DNA from: Pholiota molesta
Lineage: Eukaryota; Basidiomycota; Agaricomycetes; Agaricales; Strophariaceae
DNA: 64,000 nucleotides
Assembly (NCBI GenBank): GCA_014925825.1
Contig: JACGCK010000228.1
Span: 1 to 64,000, forward strand
Direction: 5' to 3'
Of the stretch, positions 10,031-21,825 are shown piece after piece. The translations under genes were made by a program, and so were the position numbers. The notes under the pieces were generated by a model. That model was not told the origin of the DNA and ran no database searches. It was given only the letters and a program-made list of their open reading frames with translations. The first letter of the stretch is position 1. The number at the start of each line of letters is the position of its first letter.

Positions 10031-12248
10031 GATGGTGGTGGTTGGTTGAAGAAAAGGATATACAATATGAGCTGTCGTTCCAGCAAGCGCGATGCCGTCC
10101 TATTCCTGACAATATGGCTGTGCTGCTTGATGCGGTTGACTCGCAAGCGTCGTCACTAAGAATTGGTTCGCCAATGTCAATGTTTCTTCACAAAAAGAAA
10201 GCCATTGAGTGTTAGAAGTAAAAGCGAATGTGTAATGTTGTAGTAGCAGCAATGAACCAGAACGAAATGGCAAGCTGGATCATGAATGCGGACGCGATGA
10301 GGACGTTCCGTAGTTCGAAAGTCCATGCATCCGTCTGTCCGCACGGACTCCGTCCGGACAGTCACATGGCTGGCGGCGGGCGTGCCGCGTTGCTGGAGGT
10401 CCTCTTTCTCGTATTGAATACTTATGTATTGCTAATAGTGGTTTTGGCGTCAGTACTTATTCCTCTGAATGCAATCTGAATGCTTTCCTTCCTCGCGAAA
10501 ACTGCGCAGTGTGCAACTAACAACATCGCCTAGACCCTGCTATTCCTGCCGACGGGCGATGTGGGCTCCAACGTGCGGCGTGGGGTCGCGATGGCTGCTC
10601 TCGATGTAGTACGTCGTACAGCCTACAAAAAGGATTCCGAAAATGGACACGCTCTTACCGGCGATTGATAAGGAGTGGCAGGCGGGCTGGTGGGAGATGC
10701 CACAAGCAGCCACATCAGGGAAGGCGGGTGGCGCACAGTGCAAGCGCGAGCCTTAGGGATGATAACATTGCGCAATTTGTGCGCAATACTAGATGTGATT
10801 GAGAATGAGACCCGTGTAGAAGCAGTGGGTATTATCAAGGTATTATTTTATTGTTAGAACCATTAGTAGTCACTGGTTGAAGAGGCTACGATGACCTGAT
10901 ATTTTATCCAATGAGTCTACACGAAGTCTACCCCCTGGGGCTCTGGCTTCAACCTAGTTTTTTATTATATTCATTTGTACTTTATTTAAATAAATGTTTT
11001 TTTGTTCTGCTCAAACAGAATAGGCCTCTAGTTTTATACTCTCACAGACACAATCTGTACAGATCCATGTTACTGGGGTTGTGTCAATTTACAAAGCTTC
11101 CATATAAATCGATGATCTCTGCCTCTGATCCAATAGTGGTTTACATCCAGGTCCTACTGCTTTGCAAAAGCTGCTTCCCCTCCTTTGTATCCAGAACCAT
11201 CTTAATATTTGCCCTCGTCTAGATAGCCGTGGATGATGGTGGAAACTTGGAAGTGGCGGAGAGGGCAGTGGGTGTCTTGACCCGCCGCTCTGTGAAGGGA
11301 GTGATGTCAATGGGGCTCGCGCATCTAGGTATCAGAGTGGCATAACATCGGGCGACGGTCCCGTCCTCGAAGAAGTGGCCGAGTGGCGGCGGTGGTGAGT
11401 CGTGACAGTGGCATCGAGTCAACATCGAGTACGCGAAAGTTGAACGCGACGCGTTGGCGACGCGTCGTGCCGCAGGCGCCCATCCGGCTTTGTCAGCGAG
11501 ATGCCGGCTGGTGCCGTCCGTGCGGACTGTCCGCTTTTGGGTGATGCACGGACTTTCGAAATCCGGAACTTTTTGGACGCGATGGGGATTCGGAAACGCG
11601 GGCATGCTAACATAATAATTTCCCACAGCTACCCAATCTCTTTCCACCATGGCAAGCTTTCCAAAGACTTGTAACTCTCAAACAACTCTCAAATTCCTCG
11701 TATAGGATTCCAGCTCAACAAACCCTTGTAATGATCACTTGCATTATAATGGATTCTATTGTAGAACTGCCTTGCAAACGCCAGAAGTGTTCGGAGCATT
11801 TTATGGTGATTTATGACATTAATATCAAGACATTGTGATACTAGTAAAGCCTACTAAAGCCTCTATTACTTACCCTATGTTTGTGAGTGGTGTATGGTAT
11901 CTTAGCAGAACATATAGGATTCCTTAACCTAGTGTAGAGGGCGTTTTTTTGGCGACGGGGCTGCTCAACCTAATGAGCTTATGTTATAATGATAGTCTGC
12001 GGATACAGTGCTTACTTTTTTAAACCTGCTTTCTTATTGCGTTTTCTCCTCGCCATCTCGCTACCCTTCTATTTACGCTGTTTTGAATTAATGGATAGAC
12101 AAGACAATTCAAGGGGTAACTCAGGCCTTTCAAAACCATCGCTGGCAGCGAGCAGGCTTCGGCTAAGGTGGACCAATCGATCAAAAATGGCGAATAGTAT
12201 TAGCGCCTTATTAGCGCCCTACAACACGCAGTAACACAAGAAAGACCC
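10031..12248. other. Long intergenic region
   Basis: No gene recognised. Two related inverted segments (about 10287-10350 and 11511-11585) share TTCGAAAGTCC and TGTCCGCACGGAC blocks and may be remnants of a repeat family. The short open frames (for example 10911-11222, 11219-11650 and 11989-12234) lack motifs. Two TATTAGCGCC-type units lie near 12197-12220. Confidence 0.45.
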
Positions 12249-13670
12249 CTACGATACAGCACCACCTCTTACTCCCTCTCCCTTCAATGCAAGCCTCTTC
12301 TGCAGCGTAATCAACCCCGCCTGCTCGATCGTCGTCTCCCACAGCCGCGTCTTCACCGCGTCCAGCTCCTTCTGGATAGCCCGCTTCTGCTCCTCCGCGC
12401 GCTTGACGATGTCGTCCCGCCTCTGCTGACGCGAGACCGTCTTGGGCTCAGAGGAGGCTTTCGCGCTTAGGAGCGCGTCGTAGCGGTGGCGTAACTGAGT
12501 CGATGAAGTGGATTGCAGCTGCAGCTGGTGGTGTGGGGCGGATGATAGGGACGGTGTTGTTGTTGATGATGGCGCTGGCGTTGGTGTCGAGACCGCGGTC
12601 GAACGCGATACGCTCGGCGGTGCATCGCCCGCGTCGATCTCCTTCCCCTTTCCTTTCGCACTCGCGGGATAACTCCCACCCAGCGCTTGCGCATCCTCCA
12701 CATCCTCCGGCAAAATTCCAAAGTCCATCATCGCAGCTCCTCCAGAATCACCACCGCCAACGTCATTCCACCCTCCTACATTGCCTGTAGTATCATAAGC
12801 CATTGGATTCAATTCCCACATAGTCCGGCGCCACATACCTTGTTCATCCACCCCGCCCTCCGTTCCACCTCCGCCCATAAACACATCGGGCATCGACATT
12901 TCCCATCCAGCAGACACCGGCGTGCCGGGGTTCGTGCTCCCGCCGAATGTGCTGCTGCCCCCAGACGCCATCGGGGACATCGCTCGCGGGACAGGATCCA
13001 CGCTCGTCCTGCTGGAATCCACGCTGCTCGCGGCGGCGGTGCTCGTTGCCGACGACTGTGCTTGGATCTGCAGGCTCAGCGCCAGCAGGTCCGGGTCGAT
13101 CAGGTGGTCTCCAAACGTCGTCGATGGCGCGGGATCAGGGCCGCCAGTATCGATTGGAGGAACGGCACCATCGCCGTGCTGCTGCTGTTGTCCGAACATC
13201 GACGCCCACATCGCGTCAAAGTCGCCGTCGCCGTCCAGCGCGCCCCCGAGCGCCTGAGCGCCCGCATCCGCCATCTCCGCCCCGACCATGTCCGCGAAGT
13301 CGAAGTCCCCGAGCGGCGTGCCCGCGCCCGTGCCAGGCGTAGTGCCCTCCGCCGGGCCCACGCGTGCTTGCGCTGCGTCAGACGACGCGCCGGTGTGCGC
13401 AGCGGCGCTCGTCGCCCCGTCGAAGTTCATCGGGAAGCTCTCGAGGAAACTCATCCACGTGTCGAACAAGGGCTGATCGATGGGGGATGGGGTCGGCGTA
13501 GCAGACCCCGTCGACCCTGCGTCGTACGTAGTGCTAGTGTTTGGGGGTGCGAAAACGGTTTGGGTCCCGGCATCCTGTCCCGGCGTTTGAGCGGGCCCTT
13601 GATCGGGGATGTTGTTGAGCGAGGCCATGAGCTGGTCGAGCGCTGCGGACATGGATGCATCCGTCATCAT
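12249..13670 (-). CDS. Disordered protein with C-terminal basic/coiled-coil segment (probably 3' part of the gene starting at 15262)
   Basis: A 473-residue frame with no recognised domain. It is rich in Ala, Gly, Ser, Thr and Pro (typical of disordered nuclear proteins), with acidic patches (for example FDFADMVGAEMADAG and FDTWMSFLESFPMNF) that look like activation-type segments. A basic heptad-like stretch lies near the C-terminus (SRQQRRDDIVKRAEEQKRAIQ followed by Leu-rich heptads). Its first ATG overlaps the stop of the upstream frame in ATGA, and no independent promoter region exists. I therefore infer that an intron near 13670-13790 joins the two frames into one protein of roughly 950-1,000 residues. 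The exact splice sites cannot be fixed by eye. The coding region is GC-rich, so long opposite-strand frames here are shadows. Confidence 0.6.
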   Translation of the reverse strand: MMTDASMSAALDQLMASLNNIPDQGPAQTPGQDAGTQTVFAPPNTSTTYDAGSTGSATPTPSPIDQPLFDTWMSFLESFPMNFDGATSAAAHTGASSDAAQARVGPAEGTTPGTGAGTPLGDFDFADMVGAEMADAGAQALGGALDGDGDFDAMWASMFGQQQQHGDGAVPPIDTGGPDPAPSTTFGDHLIDPDLLALSLQIQAQSSATSTAAASSVDSSRTSVDPVPRAMSPMASGGSSTFGGSTNPGTPVSAGWEMSMPDVFMGGGGTEGGVDEQGMWRRTMWELNPMAYDTTGNVGGWNDVGGGDSGGAAMMDFGILPEDVEDAQALGGSYPASAKGKGKEIDAGDAPPSVSRSTAVSTPTPAPSSTTTPSLSSAPHHQLQLQSTSSTQLRHRYDALLSAKASSEPKTVSRQQRRDDIVKRAEEQKRAIQKELDAVKTRLWETTIEQAGLITLQKRLALKGEGVRGGAVS

Positions 13671-15262
13671 CTCGCTTGGTGCGTGTGTTTGCGGCGGTTG
13701 AGGATGAGGGATGGAGATGGGGTTTGGGAGATCGCGGCGGTGGGTGCAGAACTTCGGACGGGCGAAGGTGTGTTGCTGGTGTCCTGCAGGACCTCGCCCT
13801 GATGAGTCGTTTTCGTAGCCGTCTCCGATCCGTCCTTGAGCCGTGGCCTCTTTTTGTGCTTCTCTTTACGAGCTGCATCCTCGGCCGCATTCTGCTTCTG
13901 CTGCGCGAGATACTTCTTCGTCGCCGCCTTCCGCGCCGCGCTTTTGATCAGTTGGATCAGCTGCGAGATGAGCTGCTTCCCGCGCTCGCGCTCCCAGGTT
14001 TGGTGGTACTCCTCCGGCCCTTCGCCCTGCTCGAAGGGATACGGTACGTCCCAATCGGTCGCGCCCGCAGGCACGCGGTTCAATTTCCGCTTTTTCGGCG
14101 CGTGGCTAGTCCCTGCCTGATCCTTGTGTTCGAACCCCGTTTTCGGGCGCGTCGCCGGGGTGCTGCCCATCACGAGCTTCAGCACGCCCTCCAGGATAGG
14201 GAAGATGTCCTTCTGGCCAATGAGCACCGACACGATCTCCTGGTTCGTCGGCGCGGTCAGCAGCGCAGGGTCGATGTACGGCTGCGTCCGCTCGCGGGAC
14301 GGCGCGCGCCGGCTGAGCGTCGGCTGCGCGTGGTCTTCGTCGTCCACGAGGATAGGGTTCAGCGGCGTGGACCCGCGCGCGGGCGCCAGGTTCGCGGGCT
14401 TGACGCGCGCGATGCGCCCGGCCCGGCCGAGGAGGTTCTCTTGGTTGCGGAGGAAATGGGGCGGTGGAGGCGCGGTGGGGTCGGGCAAGGGAAATTCGGG
14501 TGCGGTGGGTTTTGGTGGAGGTTCGTCGCGCGAGGCCGGGCGCGTGCGCTTCTTGGGCTGCTTCTTTGGTTGGGTGGATGGGGATGCCCTCCGTGTAGAT
14601 GGTTGGGCTGTAGTTGTTGTGGTAGGTGTCGTCGTCCCACGTGGTCCATAGGCGGCGGTGCTTGCTTGCATGTTTGTGCTCGCAGATGCAGTCGATGTGG
14701 ATGGTTGAGCGGTAGGCGCCGCGCCCGTGCCTCCGCGCATGAAGCTAGCAGAAGTCACCGGCCCATGTTGACCTGCAGGTGCTGCAATATGTGCCCATGT
14801 CCCATGTGGTCCAGAGGCGGTGGTGGTTGCTTGCGTGTTTGTGCTCGCAGATGCGGTCCATGTAGATGGTTGGGTAGTAGGCGTCGCGCCCGCGCCTCCG
14901 CGCATTAGGCTGGCAGATGACACCGGCCCTTGTTGGCCATAGGTGGTGGAGTGCGACTGCCGCGATGATTGCGATTGCGACTGCATTTGATGGGGAAGGG
15001 CCGGAGGTCTATGAACGATACCATGGTTCAACGACAAGGCTAATGGATTGAGCGGAAGTTCAGAATCAGGATGGGAACCAGGAAGTGCAATGGTCCCCAC
15101 GTTTTGTGTGGAGGCGGTAGACGCGCTACCACGCCCACTAAAGTAGCCCGCGCTGGGAAGAGCCAGCGCGGGAGACGCTGGCCTACCTGGAGAGGGCGGT
15201 GGCGAGCCGAAGAGAGAGTCTTCTTCGTCCGCGTCGCGCTCCTCCTCGTGTCGCATGTCCAT
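13667..15262 (-). CDS. Conserved basidiomycete hypothetical protein (N-terminal part, nuclear-type)
   Basis: A 531-residue frame starting MDMRHEEERDADEEDSLFGS, with SPPPSPGR and NVGTIALPGSHPDSELPLNPLALSLN blocks that I associate with hypothetical proteins of Agaricomycetes. It has a Ser/Thr/Pro-rich middle with an imperfect two-copy repeat (see 14635-14942), then a more ordered part: YIDPALLTAPTNQEIVSVLI and ILEGVLKLVMG, a basic patch PKKRKLNRVP resembling a nuclear localisation signal, DWDVPYPFEQGEGPEEYHQTW and a Lys/Arg/Ala-rich helix (AARKAATKKYLAQQKQ). Function is unknown; chromatin or transcription association is only a guess from composition. The stop overlaps the next frame's ATG, see 12249-13670. 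Confidence 0.65.
   Translation of the reverse strand: MDMRHEEERDADEEDSLFGSPPPSPGRPASPALALPSAGYFSGRGSASTASTQNVGTIALPGSHPDSELPLNPLALSLNHGIVHRPPALPHQMQSQSQSSRQSHSTTYGQQGPVSSASLMRGGAGATPTTQPSTWTASASTNTQATTTASGPHGTWAHIAAPAGQHGPVTSASFMRGGTGAAPTAQPSTSTASASTNMQASTAAYGPRGTTTPTTTTTAQPSTRRASPSTQPKKQPKKRTRPASRDEPPPKPTAPEFPLPDPTAPPPPHFLRNQENLLGRAGRIARVKPANLAPARGSTPLNPILVDDEDHAQPTLSRRAPSRERTQPYIDPALLTAPTNQEIVSVLIGQKDIFPILEGVLKLVMGSTPATRPKTGFEHKDQAGTSHAPKKRKLNRVPAGATDWDVPYPFEQGEGPEEYHQTWERERGKQLISQLIQLIKSAARKAATKKYLAQQKQNAAEDAARKEKHKKRPRLKDGSETATKTTHQGEVLQDTSNTPSPVRSSAPTAAISQTPSPSLILNRRKHTHQAR
14635..14942 (-). repeat. Two-copy in-frame tandem repeat of about 160 bp
   Basis: Two consecutive units encode related peptides beginning GQQGPVSSASLMRGGAG and GQHGPVTSASFMRGGTG, each followed by a Thr/Ser/Ala-rich segment ending in GPHGT or GPRGT. 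They lie in the disordered part of the protein at 13667-15262. This is a recent in-frame duplication with some divergence. Confidence 0.75.
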
Positions 15263-16789
15263 GATGGACGTCGTTGTTCGCTGTGAACGTTGTGAACAGT
15301 GATAAGAAGATGGATCCTAGACGCAGATAACAGATTATGCACCTAGTTTTGACAGTTTGAAATAGAAAAGATGAGATATCGCGAGCAGATGATGGAGGTT
15401 AGAAAACAAGTTGGTGTCGGTGCCGTTTTCGTTTCTGCTCGTGACTTGGTGAAAAAGTGGCGCGCTACAAGCGCGCTACGCCGATGTTGAAAGTTATGAT
15501 GTTTTCGGTTTATGAGCTATAGGGTTGAGAACTGAGAAAGAGCATGGAATATCATCCCAATCTTGAGATAAAAGCCAGACGAAAGCAAGATGAAAAGATC
15601 GCGTGCAACTTGCGTGCAATTTTGAAGCGAAATAAAGAAATTGCCAGAAAACATTATGGGCGTGACAAAATATTACGTCATCAATACGTCACCCTCCATC
15701 GAACTTGAACGTCACATCAACTTGCTCTCAACTTGCTCTCAACTTGCTCTTTCAATTTTTTCTCGTCCTAATATTTAGAAGAGGAAATGGCGGACCCACC
15801 CACCGAGTGAAATTTATGGTAAGAGCTTGATCTGACCCTATACTATATCCTATTAACTATGAAGCAGACTAGGTACCATGGTTAAAGTGATAATGCCTCA
15901 GTGGCGACGTGTATATCCCTTCCATCTAGAGGCTCGTTGTCAACTACTCTACGCCGCTGTAGGTTATGAAAACTTGCGGAGACGTTTGAGCGCATGTGAA
16001 AGAATTGATTGAAACCATAATTATCTGTATAGATGGCTGAGTGGTTCTTGTAAGCAATTCGGAGTATGCATCGCCTTTGAATCTAAATTTCACTTATGAC
16101 ACACAGAGTCTGTCAAACTGGATTGTCCAAGTACCAGCTTTCTCATACGTTTGCAAAACTCAACCCAGATTTCCTCTGGCGTTGTACTTATATGCTGAAC
16201 CGACAACTGAACGGCAAGGCCATAAGTATTGGACATTTGCATGAATATTTCCCATTTCTAGTTCGTGTTCTTCTCTCTGCTTTGGCTGCCGTGTGGAATG
16301 GAACAAATATAGGGCACAGCCCATTCGAAACAGAGTTGACAGGTGAGTACTTGAGTATTACTCAACCTGATATAAATACTTAACCGGTACTGAACAGTCA
16401 GCTTTAAGGCTTTCCTTTCGAAAGCTTATTGCCGTCTGCCGGATGCCCGTTGTGGCTACAGTGATGACTTTCGAGTTCTCTATGAAACGCGGGAGAGCTT
16501 TGAACGAATATGAACAGACAACTGAGACTGTTGTTCGACAAAATCAGTCATGCCACTGAGGTGGGAGTCTAATCGGCTCATATACTTCAGATTGACAAGC
16601 GTCCGAAAGTTGCACTGCAATCTATCGTAAGCGGCATACATACGTATGCCTGAAGTCAGATTCCTCTACTTGATTTCAGACACCGCCTTCAACCTTGTGT
16701 ACCCTTGGGACAGCTCAAACCTGCCTACTGCTTCAAAGCATCGAAACCTAGCATCGAAACCCGAAGATTGACTAGACAAAGCAGAGATA
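15263..16789. other. Intergenic region upstream of paralogue A
   Basis: No gene is supported. A triplicate 11-bp unit CAACTTGCTCT lies at about 15719-15751. The stretch GACAG|GTGAGTACTTGAG near 16336-16353, followed by an ACAG acceptor near 16395-16398, resembles conserved leader introns upstream of paralogues B and C, so it may be 5' UTR of gene A. A plus-strand frame at 16096-16383 has no family match. Confidence 0.4.
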
Positions 16790-19700
16790 ATGCGGAACAA
16801 AAAGGGCGGGAAGCGGGCGAACTCGAGGGTAAGTGAGTCCTTTAGATTTGCTAGCTCATGTTTGTCGATGAATGTCCCCATACATAGTTAGACGACATGC
16901 GGAAGGACACGGGTGGTGAGATTCAAGACGCGCCAGGTAGTCAACGAGTTGGACAGCCGCTAGCGCCGGCCAATAACCCTCACTCAGCAATTCCTTCACC
17001 GGCGCGACATCCTATATATGATATGTTAGTGTATGTCTGGACGAGAATCGGACGGAACTTTAGGAGACGGAAGGGAGGGGCAGACCCCAGGGTGAGTGCA
17101 GATCCTACAGAGTGTTCAACTCTAACCTTTCGCATTCACATACTAGTTATCTCAAGCTCAGGAGCGCACGAGTCAAGAACTTGTTGCAAGTGATCGACGA
17201 CAACCCATACAACAACTTCCAGATAAGCCCTCGGGGGGTTTCTTCGAAGGCCCCACTGATACAGTGAATGTCAAGGGAGGAACAATTAATCATACACTAG
17301 GTAATTACACAAATGTGACTTTCAATGTAAATTGTGCGTCCTATTTTCTTATATCGTTGATGCATGCTCACATCCCTCATCAGCGGAATTTCGCGGTGCA
17401 GAATACAGCACCTTCAATCAAAGCACAGCACCGTCCTCCAGTATTGTCAAAGCGCTCTCGCACATCTTGTCACCAGATCCTCTTGAAGGGAATGTCACTC
17501 CCCAGAAAGACGTACTTACATCTGTATGTCTCCTTATCGTGCTTCGATGATGATTGCTGTTTAAGCGACATCCATTCAGTCTCTGTCATCACCTGTCATC
17601 ACCAGCACCAATGGAAAACGATAACAGTACGCAGTCTTCTACACAACATAACAGCCGTGACCAAGCCTCTTCCGTGTCCGTTCACGAGCAAGGTGTAAGT
17701 TCATCAGGTCGAACACTCTAAGAGTTGAATACCTGATAAATACATGTGCAGCCCTCAACTTCGACGACAATATACTCCCCCGACAACAGCAATACTATCT
17801 ACGAGCGACATCTTGAGAAGAAGAGAAAAGGCTTCCCGCTGTGGATTCGAGAGCCTAACAGAAGCCTACCCATGCAATATCGTCGCAAAGGCGTCAATAT
17901 AGGTGATGTTGGCATCATCACGCCTTCCGGGGGTTTCTTCTTCCTGTTCAATATATGTTCGCCGCACGACGACCCCATCAATCCTCGGAGGCTTCCCGAA
18001 GGCTTTTCTCCAGTCCACCCACCTATCGATGCCATGGACATCCGCGAATATTCAGAATTCAAACCCGAGAGCTATTTGACGAGCACAGCAATAGAAAGGA
18101 CCGACAACGACCCGCCGTTTCGGTGAGCTGCAATCACTAAACTTGCGTTCCTGGATTAACACACCTTGACACCTATAGAGGGCTGTCGTTTGCGACCTCT
18201 GCTACGGAAGGTGCGGTTCTTACCCTCCCAGACGGTGCCATCTCCCGTGATCTCGTAAACATTCGACGATTCCGAGCCTACGCCGCCGCAAACATCGAGA
18301 ACTGGTATCGATATGTCAATGGACCTCGTGGATGCGAAGCCCAGAACGGCGAGGTGCGTCTCGTCACCGGCTGCGTCAAGGCGACCTCCTGGGGCATGGC
18401 GGCCGTCGCCAATATGACCCAACACAAGACGCACCATCTCAAGTACCGCTCCGTCGAAGACGTCACAGCACCGACCGCGCCGATACCCCTGTATAAGTGG
18501 GAGCACACGGGATTCGCAGAGGCGAGGGTCGGGCCTGACCTACATGAGATCGAAGATCTGAAGAGGGACGATGACTCGGACGTGGCGGTGGGAGGGAAAT
18601 ACTGGAACCAGTGTCTGTTCGTACGCACACTGAACATTACTCTTAACGATGGGGCTTTCGCAACGATCAGCCAAGAGCTGGACTCTGCGTTGATCCTGGA
18701 GACACAGCAGTATCACGATAAGGGGACTTCCAGCAAGTCGACGAGCAATCCTCCCACCCCAGGCGCTGAGTCGGGTGTTACTGGCCAACAACTGGACACT
18801 GATTTAGCGACTCAGACACGGCCGACTTCCGAATCTCCGGGATCTGAAGTGGAAATTTTGTCCATTGGCAGTGTTATGAGTAAACGTGTGACCATCTCGA
18901 CATCCCCAAGCGCCCCAGTGAGGATCCAATACATGAATGTCTTGCTTTCTAATTCTAACTCCATTCTAACCTCTTCATTTAGGTATCTCATCCGGCAGAT
19001 GTTTCAAATAAAATGCTTTTGGAGAAGGTGCATTTTAGACGATTAAAGAGTGTATCCGGAGTGATTGAGATGACTGATGACATTTCTAGGTTCCCAATTG
19101 CCGAGTTGTCATTACCCAAGACGTGGATTGGTATTCTGTGATCAGAGAGGTCGGTCATCGATCATCATTGATTATTGATCACTTCTGAGTACTGAATACT
19201 CGCCCCAATTTTTATCTTTAGGATGAGGAAGTCATGCCTAGTCCTTCTCAGATGGCCGAACGTGTTCTTGCTGCTCATCATATTAGGGAAGAAGATGGCA
19301 AGTACTTCATATTTCTCAGCGACGCCATATTTTGATTCATGATCGACAACATTGACAGGCGTGGTTTTTCTCGAATCACAGCCAGAATTCCATTACTCAA
19401 AGGAACTGGAACGGTATTCGGTCCACGCCCCGGCATTTGGCCAAGAACACCCTTCCAGTGTTTTTCGGAGTGGTTTTAACACTCTTTATCCGACTTCCGT
19501 CATTTCTTCGGGGGCGAGCTCGTTTGGGTGGAGTCCTTTTGGTTCAACTAGTACTTTGCTTTCGCACAACGCATCAAATTCCTCTAGAACTTCTTCTAAG
19601 GCGAGCTCGGATGGTTGGACTCCTTTCAGTTCAGCTAGTACTTTAGGTCCACCCAAACTCTCGATGTCTACCACTTCTTCTAGGTCAAACTCGTTGGGTA

Positions 19701-20096
19701 ATAGTCCGACTTTTTCAATTACACGGCCATTACCTTACGGAGTCTTGACCTCTGGACCAAGCGCGTTGGGATTGGTTCCGACTAACCCAGCTACTTTAGC
19801 TCCCACCGGTTCAAAATTGGCACGGTCTCCGCTTTCGGGTGGCAAGAACATGGAACCCCGAATAGTCTCTCACGTAGACCGTCCTCCGGAGTACAACATT
19901 CACGGCTTTGAATCACAATTGGTACGTATTTTTATTGAGAATTCAAGGCATATTCTGCAAAGTATATACTCATGTCGTGCTTTAGAACATGTCGCCTGAG
20001 AACGAGGTAGAACTCGAACTTGATGAAATTCCTCCTATAATGTCGACACTGGGTCAGCAGCTCTATGGGGCTCCAAAGAATAGTGATGGGGAATAG
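16790..20096 (+). CDS. Paralogue A of an Agaricomycete protein family of unknown function
   Basis: Hand splicing gives 12 exons (16790-16828, 16888-17091, 17147-17333, 17384-17523, 17635-17694, 17752-18122, 18179-18917, 18983-19027, 19090-19149, 19222-19297, 19359-19921, 19986-20096), all phases consistent, about 864 residues. Layout: disordered N-terminus; a Gly/Asn beta-like motif (GGFFEGPTDTVNVKGGTINH followed by TLGNYTNVTFNVN, residues about 112-144); conserved domain I (about 211-333, KGFPLWIREPNRSLPMQYRR); conserved domain II (about 334-580, VLTLPDGAISRDL, RFRAYAAANIENWYRYVNGP); a short conserved block (NCRVVITQDVDWYSVI, AERVLAAHHIREEDGVVFLE); and a long Ser/Thr-rich tail. Intron 10 (19298-19358) starts GC. 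No signal peptide or membrane segment is seen. Function unknown; I recall the central domains only as hypothetical proteins of mushroom-forming fungi. Confidence 0.75.
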
Positions 20097-20532
20097 ATAT
20101 CCACACCTAGAACTTCGAAGGGGGGTGCTCTTGATTCCTACGAGCGTGGTAATAGAAATGTATTACGGAGACTTGATGGTAGCGTCCCGAATCTCAGTTA
20201 GGAAGGAATCAGAATATGGATGTACTTATATCAACATGTCTAGCTTTGATAATAGTATGATAGGGTTTGAGCATCTATTGGATGTTGGTGAGAGCTCTTG
20301 TGGAGATAAAACTTCGGGACTACCTTGATTCTAGTTGAAATTTAATGAACCCAGAACCGAACTGCACTCCCCAACCGCCTAAGATAGATACTGCCAGCCC
20401 ACCTTCAGGACGCCCATAATGCGAAATATTCCCAAGGAACAGACTACTAGTCTTGAGAGGGAAGCAAGATTCGGGGATCTGAAATGGTAGTTACTTTTTA
20501 TGGCGATTCCGAGCGCGTTCGTCAAAATTCTA
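20097..20532. other. Spacer between paralogue A and the Tc1/mariner element
   Basis: No gene recognised. It ends with the TA target dinucleotide (20531-20532) of the element that follows. Confidence 0.5.
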
Positions 20533-20690
20533 TTACAGTCGTTCCTGAAAACGTTGAGACTGTGTGAAAACAAAATTGTGAACGTGACATGGTTTCCCAT
20601 TTAGGTAATTTGAGATTTTACGTGCAGCACAGCCGTTCGAGCAGTCCTACGACAACTTTACCCACATTTCTGACATTCTACTCGGTCCCA

Positions 20691-21776
20691 ATGGGCTATC
20701 GGTCAATCAGTACTGACATAAAGGAGTGTGCTCTACGTCTGTGGGATGCTGGCTGGTCAAAAGCAGATATATGCGGTGTTCTCTGCATCTCTCGTGCAAG
20801 CTTGTACCGATGGGCAGCTATCCTAGACAACTACGGCTCAGTGAGGGCTCCTCCTCCTCCTATACGCGGCCGACCTCGGATTATTGGCATGGCAGCAATG
20901 ACCCTTCTTACCAATCTTTACACTCAAAACTCTGATCTGTATCTTGACGAGGTTCGCTGGCATCTTGCCATCGTCCATGATATTCCAATTTCACTCTCAG
21001 CACTTCAAGAAACCCTTGAGCGAGCTGGTCTAACCCGAAAGATGCTGCATAAGATTGCACTAGAAAGAAACGAGGAAAGCAGAGCTGAGTTTCGTCATGC
21101 GATTCAAAACAACTTCTCGGGAACTGGAAAAGAATTTGTTATCATTGATGAGTCGAGCAAGAATGAACATACTCTCTCTCGTCGCTATGGCCGTGCGCTT
21201 TCCGGACAGGATGCCCTATTGACTGCTCCCTTTATTCGAGGCGAGCACTACTCACTGGTAGCAGCAATGAGTCAGCAAGGCTACATTGCGGCACATATTG
21301 TTCCAGGCTCTCTCGATGCATTTGCATTCTTCGACTTCATTGTTGAGGATGTTGTATGTTTTTATACGCATTTTACTCTTCTCCACTAACATGCTCAAAG
21401 CTCCCAGTAATGAAGCCATTTCCCGATGAAAACAGTGTTTTGATCATGGACAATTGCCGGATTCATCACACGGAAACCTTACAGGAAGTTCTGAATGACT
21501 CGCGTTTGTGTTTCTTGCAAAGATTCTCATAGTTTCCAATGCTAAATTACATGCTCAGATGTGATGCTTTTGTATCTGCCACCCTATTCTCCCGATTTGA
21601 GCCCCATCGAAGAGTCTTTCAGTACTTGGAAGGCTTATCTCCGGCGCAATGGTGTCTTATTACGTGATTCCGAGGACCCAATCCATACCTTGATGGACAC
21701 TCTTGGTTGTATTACAGCGGAGATGGCGAGAGGCTGGTTCAAACATGCAGGCTATATTGTATGCGAGGACTATTGA
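20691..21776 (+). CDS. Tc1/mariner (IS630-type, DDE_3) transposase
   Basis: Cut-and-paste transposase. Exons 20691-21353, 21401-21503 and 21559-21776 give about 327 residues. I chose the ATG at 20691 (MGYRSISTDIKECALRLW) because family members start this way; an upstream ATG at 20589 would add 34 unsupported residues. An N-terminal helix-turn-helix (WSKADICGVLCISRASLYRW) is followed by a GRPR linker (RGRPRIIG). The catalytic residues are FVIIDESS, LIMDNCRIHH and LSPIEE; 34 residues separate the second Asp from the Glu, a DD34E arrangement. LPPYSPDLSPIEE is the standard signature of the family. The frame has no lesions, so the enzyme may be functional. Confidence 0.92.
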
Positions 21777-21825
21777 AATTTGATACAAAGCAATGTCTAT
21801 TATTACAGCAGAATAATTTTAGCGC

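Noticed and set aside
10911..11222. 103-codon plus-strand frame
   Set aside because: Hydrophobic, AT-rich translation without motifs or conserved neighbours; likely chance.
12687..14908. Long plus-strand frames (12687-13802, 13655-14908)
   Set aside because: Antisense shadows of the disordered minus-strand protein frames; Arg/Gly-rich peptides typical of GC-biased third positions.
17524..17634. Frame break in paralogue A
   Set aside because: Using the acceptor homologous to B and C (near 17579) gives a stop, but an acceptor at 17634 (ACGCAG) restores phase 0, so disruption is not required.
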